Shown here: positions 60,501-64,000 of the stretch, piece after piece | How the letters are laid out: each line of letters opens with the position of its first letter | How positions within the stretch are numbered: the stretch's first letter is position 1 | Made by a program: the position numbers and the translations under genes | The notes under the pieces: model-generated | Seen by the model: only the letters and a program-made list of their open reading frames with translations | The model's database searches: none | Told to the model about the DNA's origin: nothing | Assembly (NCBI RefSeq): GCF_000284375.1 | Contig: NC_017249.1 | Coordinates: forward strand, 6,875,001-6,939,000 | Reading direction: 5' to 3' | DNA length: 64,000 nt | Source: Bradyrhizobium japonicum USDA 6 | GTDB lineage: Bacteria; Pseudomonadota; Alphaproteobacteria; Rhizobiales; Xanthobacteraceae

Positions 60501-61334
60501 ATGGACCCAATTCGCAGACATCTGCTCAAGGCCGCCGGGCTCTTCGTAGCCAGCCGCGCCTTCGCCGATGACCAGCAGGGAACGAGCATGCAGCCTTCGT
60601 CGGTGAAACCGCGTCACGTGCTCTGCTTCCTCGGTAAGGACGAGAGCCTGCTGCATCCGCCGCAGGCGGTGGCCAAGACGATCGCGGATTTCAACTTCGA
60701 GATCGACCGCACCTATTCGCAAGCCAAGCCCGATCCGCACATGGAGCGGTCGTTCGGCGTGTGCTGGGATCGCGTCTTCCCGAAAGCCTGGTCTACCGCC
60801 GACGAAGCGGCCGTGCTCAACCACAAGGCGGTGCTCTATTTGCTGAGCCCGCCGCTGGAGCAGCAGAAGGCAGTCGCCTTTTCGGCGGCGGCCCTGCGCA
60901 TCGTCGAGGAGATGATCGAGGCCGGCGCCACCGCCGTGAAGGGCGAAAGCTCAGGCGTTGCCCACGGCCTCGAGCGGTGGCGCAGTCTCGGCGATCAGGC
61001 GCGCAAGGGCGCAAAGACCAGTCAGGGCCTTGGCATGACCCTCGCCGTCGCCAAGGCGTGTCGTCTTGCTTTCGCCAAGCGTCCGCTCGAAGGCGATCGC
61101 TATTACGAGACCGTCGGCTATCACTTCGTCGGCTTGCCGGAGATCTATGTCGCGAAATCGCGCGGCAACGAGTGGTCGGCAGTGATGCTCATGGAGGAGC
61201 TTGCCAACGCCATGGCCGACCGTGGCATCGAAGCGACGCTACGCGATCGCAAGCTCACGCTCTCGCGGGAGCAGGGCTACGCCGAGGACGATTTCAAGTT
61301 CAATCCGTACGGCGTCATCCGCGTCGAGGCATAA
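60501..61334 (+). CDS. Hypothetical protein with twin-arginine-like N-terminus
   Basis: A 277-residue protein of unknown family. From the ATG at 60501 it begins MDPIRRHLLKAAGLFVASRA, which looks like a Tat signal. However, this start falls 12 bases after a terminator T tract and has no ribosome binding site. An in-frame ATG at 60588 (MQPSSVKPRHV) has AGGGA upstream and would give a 248-residue cytosolic protein. The body has VLCFLGKDESLLHPPQAV, FNFEIDRTYSQAKPDPHMER and VGYHFVGLPEIYVAKSRGNE. No function is assigned. Confidence 0.6.
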   Translation: MDPIRRHLLKAAGLFVASRAFADDQQGTSMQPSSVKPRHVLCFLGKDESLLHPPQAVAKTIADFNFEIDRTYSQAKPDPHMERSFGVCWDRVFPKAWSTADEAAVLNHKAVLYLLSPPLEQQKAVAFSAAALRIVEEMIEAGATAVKGESSGVAHGLERWRSLGDQARKGAKTSQGLGMTLAVAKACRLAFAKRPLEGDRYYETVGYHFVGLPEIYVAKSRGNEWSAVMLMEELANAMADRGIEATLRDRKLTLSREQGYAEDDFKFNPYGVIRVEA

Positions 61335-61338
61335 TCAA

Positions 61339-61361
61339 CGGGCGGCGTATGCCGCCGCCCG
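61339..61361. terminator. Hairpin between convergent genes
   Basis: CGGGCGGC (61339-61346) pairs with GCCGCCCG (61354-61361) around a 7-base loop, exactly in the 28-base gap between the convergent stop codons. No T tract, so it is a weak terminator candidate for both sides. Confidence 0.4.
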
Positions 61362-61362
61362 C

Positions 61363-63729
61363 TCAGATCGCCGGCTTGTCGGGGCCCTGAAGCCTGGCGT
61401 GCAGGTTGATCAGCCACATCGCCGTCGGCCGCAGGATGAAGAGGTCGGCGACGAGGGCCATCACCATCGAGAAGGCGCTGAGCCAGCCGAACAGCCGCAG
61501 CGACGGCAGATCGGAGAACACGGTGACGACGAGGCCGCAGGCCAGCACCACCGTGGTCAGGATCAGCGCCGGGCCGACCAGCACGGTTGCGCGCTCCACT
61601 GCAAGCGCCGCGCCGACGCCCGGCTTGCTCTCGAGCCTCAAGCGGTTGAGGAAGTGGATGGTGGCGCTCAAGCCCAGGCCGAACGAGACGGTGAGCGCCA
61701 CGACGCTGGCGAATTGCAGCCCCTCGCCCATCGCCCACAGCACCGTTCCCGACATCACCACGGGGAAGATGCCCGGCAGAATACAGGCGAACATCACCAC
61801 CCAGGAGCGGAAGGCGAGCCCGATGAAGATCGCGACCAGCGCGAACTCGACGGTGAGGCCGCGGTTCAGCTTCTCGATCATGCTGGCCGAGTTGCGCGCA
61901 GCAATCGCGGCAAGGCCCGTCACCGCAATCTCGTAGCCGGGATGCTTCTTGCGAACGGCGTCGAGCTCGGAATCGAGCTTGTCGACGATCGGCAGCAGCT
62001 GGCTGGAATCCTTGTCCGGCACGCGGCCCGCGACCACGACGGCGTCCTGTTCGGCGTCGATGAAGCGCCGCACCAGATGCTCGGGGATGACGCTGACATA
62101 TTCCTTCAGCGTCGCGACGTCGGCGCTGCCGGCCTTTTCCGCAAGCCAGCGGCGCAGGGTCTCGAGCGACCAGACGTTGCCGACACCGGCCGTCTTCTCG
62201 ACGGTCGCATGCACGTCGGCGATGGTCTGGAGCGTCTCCGGCGAATAGAGCGTTTCACCCTTGGGGAACTGGATCAGCACGTTGACGGGGTTGGCACCGG
62301 TGAGCTTGGCATCGAGCCGGTCGCTGGCGGCAACCGCCTGGCGCTTGTCCGGCACCTGGTCGGCGAGCCGATAGCGCGGCTCCAGATTGGCATAGATCAC
62401 GCCGAGGCCGGCAACAAACAGCACCGCGATCAGGCTGAACAGGCCGGGACGGCCCACCATGCGCACCGCGATCCAGTAGCAGAAATTGCGCAGCGCCTGG
62501 ACGCCGGCATCCGCGCTCTGGAACTTGACCGCGAACAGCTTCTCGTTGCGCACGAGCAGCACGCCGAACACCGGCACCAGCGACAGCACCGCGACCAGCG
62601 CGATGATGGTGGCGGCGAGGCCCGCCTCGCCGAACTTGCGGATCAGGTCGGAGTCCGAGAATTGCAACGCAATGAAGGAAATGCCGGCGGTGCCGTGCGT
62701 CAGCACGCAGGCCGGTCCCACCACCAGCACCGCGTTCTTGAACGCGGTGAACTTGTCCTGGCCCGCGATCAGCCGGTCACGCGCGGCGAAGGTGAGCTGC
62801 ATCGAGTCGGAGAAGCTGATGACCATGATGAGCGGCGTCATCACGTTCAGGAACATGTTGAGATTGAAATTGGCCCAGCCGAGCGCACCGAGCGCCAGCA
62901 GGATCGCGATCATCGGCGGGAACGCCGCCGCCACCATGAACGAGATCTTGCGGAAGAAGATGATGGCGATGATACAGCCGGCGAGAATGCCGAGAATGTT
63001 GTAGGTGAGCCCGTCGCGCTCGACCGCGTTGCGGATCTCGAGCTGCATCACCGGCACGCCGGAGAGCTGCACGTTGAGGCCGGTATCGCCGAGGTCTTCC
63101 TTCATCAGCGCCCGGATGCCGCCGATGGTCTTGGTCAGCTTGCTGGAGGCGACCACCTGCGGATCGAGCGACAGCACGATCAGCGCCAGCGTGCCGTCCT
63201 CCGACAACAGCTTGCCGCGGATGATCTCGTTGTTCTTGACGGTCTCGATGAACTTGTCATAGGCCGCGCCCTCAGGCAGCTCGGGCGGGAACAGCGCCGC
63301 CGGCAGCTTGCCCGGCGCCGGCGCTTGCCGCGCCGAGAACAGCGAGACCAGGCCGCGCGTGCCGTCGACCAGCTGCAGGTCGGTGACGAAGTCGCGCAGC
63401 TTCTCGAGGTTGTTTCGCGCCAGGAGGTTCTTGCCTTCGACCACGACGAGGACGTCGAACTCCTCGGCCGGGAACTTCTTGGTCACCTCTTCATACTGCT
63501 TGAATTCGCGGGTGTCGGAGCGGAACAGCTGCGACAGCGAATCATCGATCTTGATCCGGTGGATACCGAACACGGCGCCGACGATAAGCGCGAGCAGGAC
63601 GATGCAGGAAAGGATCGGCGCCCGGACCGCGATCAGCCCGATGCGCTCGAGCCCGAAGGCGATCGAGGACGTCGGTCCCTGCTCGACCTTGTCGACATGA
63701 ACCTCATTCTCGCGGTGCTTTTCGAGCAT
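61363..63729 (-). CDS. MMPL/RND-family transporter
   Basis: A 788-residue RND-superfamily membrane protein related to HpnN and other MMPL lipid transporters. Twelve hydrophobic helices lie around two periplasmic loops. Landmarks are SCIVLLALIVGAVFGIHRIK (helix 1), TPLIMVISFSDSMQLTFAAR, HGTAGISFIALQFSDSDLIR and, near the C-terminus, VSFGLGLSATIHFLNRLRL. The start MLEKHRENEVHV at 63729 has GGACAAGG upstream; the longer frame is rejected. It sits 2.3 kb beyond the hopanoid operon and may export a lipid or hydrophobic compound; the substrate is unknown. Confidence 0.88.
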   Translation of the reverse strand: MLEKHRENEVHVDKVEQGPTSSIAFGLERIGLIAVRAPILSCIVLLALIVGAVFGIHRIKIDDSLSQLFRSDTREFKQYEEVTKKFPAEEFDVLVVVEGKNLLARNNLEKLRDFVTDLQLVDGTRGLVSLFSARQAPAPGKLPAALFPPELPEGAAYDKFIETVKNNEIIRGKLLSEDGTLALIVLSLDPQVVASSKLTKTIGGIRALMKEDLGDTGLNVQLSGVPVMQLEIRNAVERDGLTYNILGILAGCIIAIIFFRKISFMVAAAFPPMIAILLALGALGWANFNLNMFLNVMTPLIMVISFSDSMQLTFAARDRLIAGQDKFTAFKNAVLVVGPACVLTHGTAGISFIALQFSDSDLIRKFGEAGLAATIIALVAVLSLVPVFGVLLVRNEKLFAVKFQSADAGVQALRNFCYWIAVRMVGRPGLFSLIAVLFVAGLGVIYANLEPRYRLADQVPDKRQAVAASDRLDAKLTGANPVNVLIQFPKGETLYSPETLQTIADVHATVEKTAGVGNVWSLETLRRWLAEKAGSADVATLKEYVSVIPEHLVRRFIDAEQDAVVVAGRVPDKDSSQLLPIVDKLDSELDAVRKKHPGYEIAVTGLAAIAARNSASMIEKLNRGLTVEFALVAIFIGLAFRSWVVMFACILPGIFPVVMSGTVLWAMGEGLQFASVVALTVSFGLGLSATIHFLNRLRLESKPGVGAALAVERATVLVGPALILTTVVLACGLVVTVFSDLPSLRLFGWLSAFSMVMALVADLFILRPTAMWLINLHARLQGPDKPAI

Positions 63730-64000
63730 GCCTTGTCCAGTTCCTAAATCGGCTCGGGTCTGTGAGCTTATTGCGTCCCGCGAACGGCTTGAAAATGCCA
63801 TACCAATGGGAGGCTTGCCCTTTGAAAATGCGCGGAAAATCGCCGCGAGGGGTTTAGCAGGTCAATAGCCCGACTCGCAAGCAGGCGAAGTGTGGCCGAA
63901 TCGATCAAGATGTGGCGATTTTGCCAGAACGCCCGTCATTCGGGCAAAGCCGTGCCAATTCGACGCGGCGCACGGTCCGCGCTTTCGTCTTTCAGCGCCA

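Noticed and set aside
61201..63747. An 848-codon plus-strand open frame
   Set aside because: Antisense shadow of the MMPL transporter gene, with the same biased composition and no ribosome binding site or domain.
1..64000. tRNA and rRNA genes
   Set aside because: Intergenic stretches were read for cloverleaf patterns with a GTTCRA T-loop and for conserved rRNA blocks; none was convincing by eye. A tRNA scan would be needed to exclude them fully.

Overview
The window reads as chromosomal DNA of a Bradyrhizobium-like alphaproteobacterium (order Hyphomicrobiales). The grounds are uniformly high GC, gene families largely confined to that group (the TIGR03808/TIGR03809-type pair, DUF2336, a DUF1109 OsrA/NrsF-type anti-sigma factor), an alphaproteobacterial LexA box, a full hopanoid pathway in the rhizobial arrangement, and several palindromic intergenic repeats of the kind common in Bradyrhizobium. 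No rRNA, tRNA, CRISPR array, insertion sequence or prophage was found. Coding density is high and most of the window is core or stable accessory chromosome.

Layout. 0-6.3 kb: a tricarboxylate transporter permease, a MntA/HepT-like pair, meaB with pcp, and a Tat-exported beta-helix protein convergent with an Ala/Pro-rich protein. 6.6-9.8 kb: an ECF sigma / anti-sigma / secreted subtilase operon. 10-15.6 kb: a diguanylate cyclase, a DUF2336 protein, an EcfF/OsrA-like sigma/anti-sigma pair, a lysine/alanine-rich exported protein and an enoyl-CoA hydratase. 15.7-26.1 kb: a TolC-like protein, a P-loop kinase, an exported amidohydrolase, a CusAB-type RND pump, a two-part CoA transferase and an SDR enzyme between two copies of one repeat. 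26.4-35 kb: the DNA-damage region described below. 35-45.5 kb: phosphate transporter, M20 amidohydrolase, GMC oxidoreductase, hydrolase, a metallophosphoesterase-cupredoxin-sigma-anti-sigma cluster, an NTF2-like protein, an AraC regulator and a decayed higA. 45.5-59 kb: the hopanoid locus (hpnO, hpnN, ispH-hpnH, hpnCDE-shc-hpnG). 59-64 kb: small exported proteins and a second MMPL/RND transporter.

The most interesting region is 26.4-35 kb. One GTTC-N7-GTTC LexA box lies between two divergent operons. Leftward is the error-prone lesion-bypass mutasome imuA-imuB-dnaE2. Rightward is a radical SAM protein with a C-terminal helix-hairpin-helix, overlapping by one base a gene that fuses a DUF4130 domain to a UdgX-type uracil-DNA glycosylase carrying the covalent-trap histidine. 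The layout suggests that lesion bypass and a poorly understood uracil/base-lesion module answer to the same SOS switch. In addition, dnaE2 contains a roughly 100-bp palindromic repeat read in frame as protein.

The hopanoid genes work together. IspH feeds isoprenoid precursors, HpnC/D/E make squalene, Shc cyclises it, HpnH adds adenosine, HpnG removes adenine, HpnO aminates the side chain and HpnN moves hopanoids to the outer membrane. Between hpnH and hpnG lie remnants of a porin and a sugar ABC permease, bracketed by two near-identical terminators.
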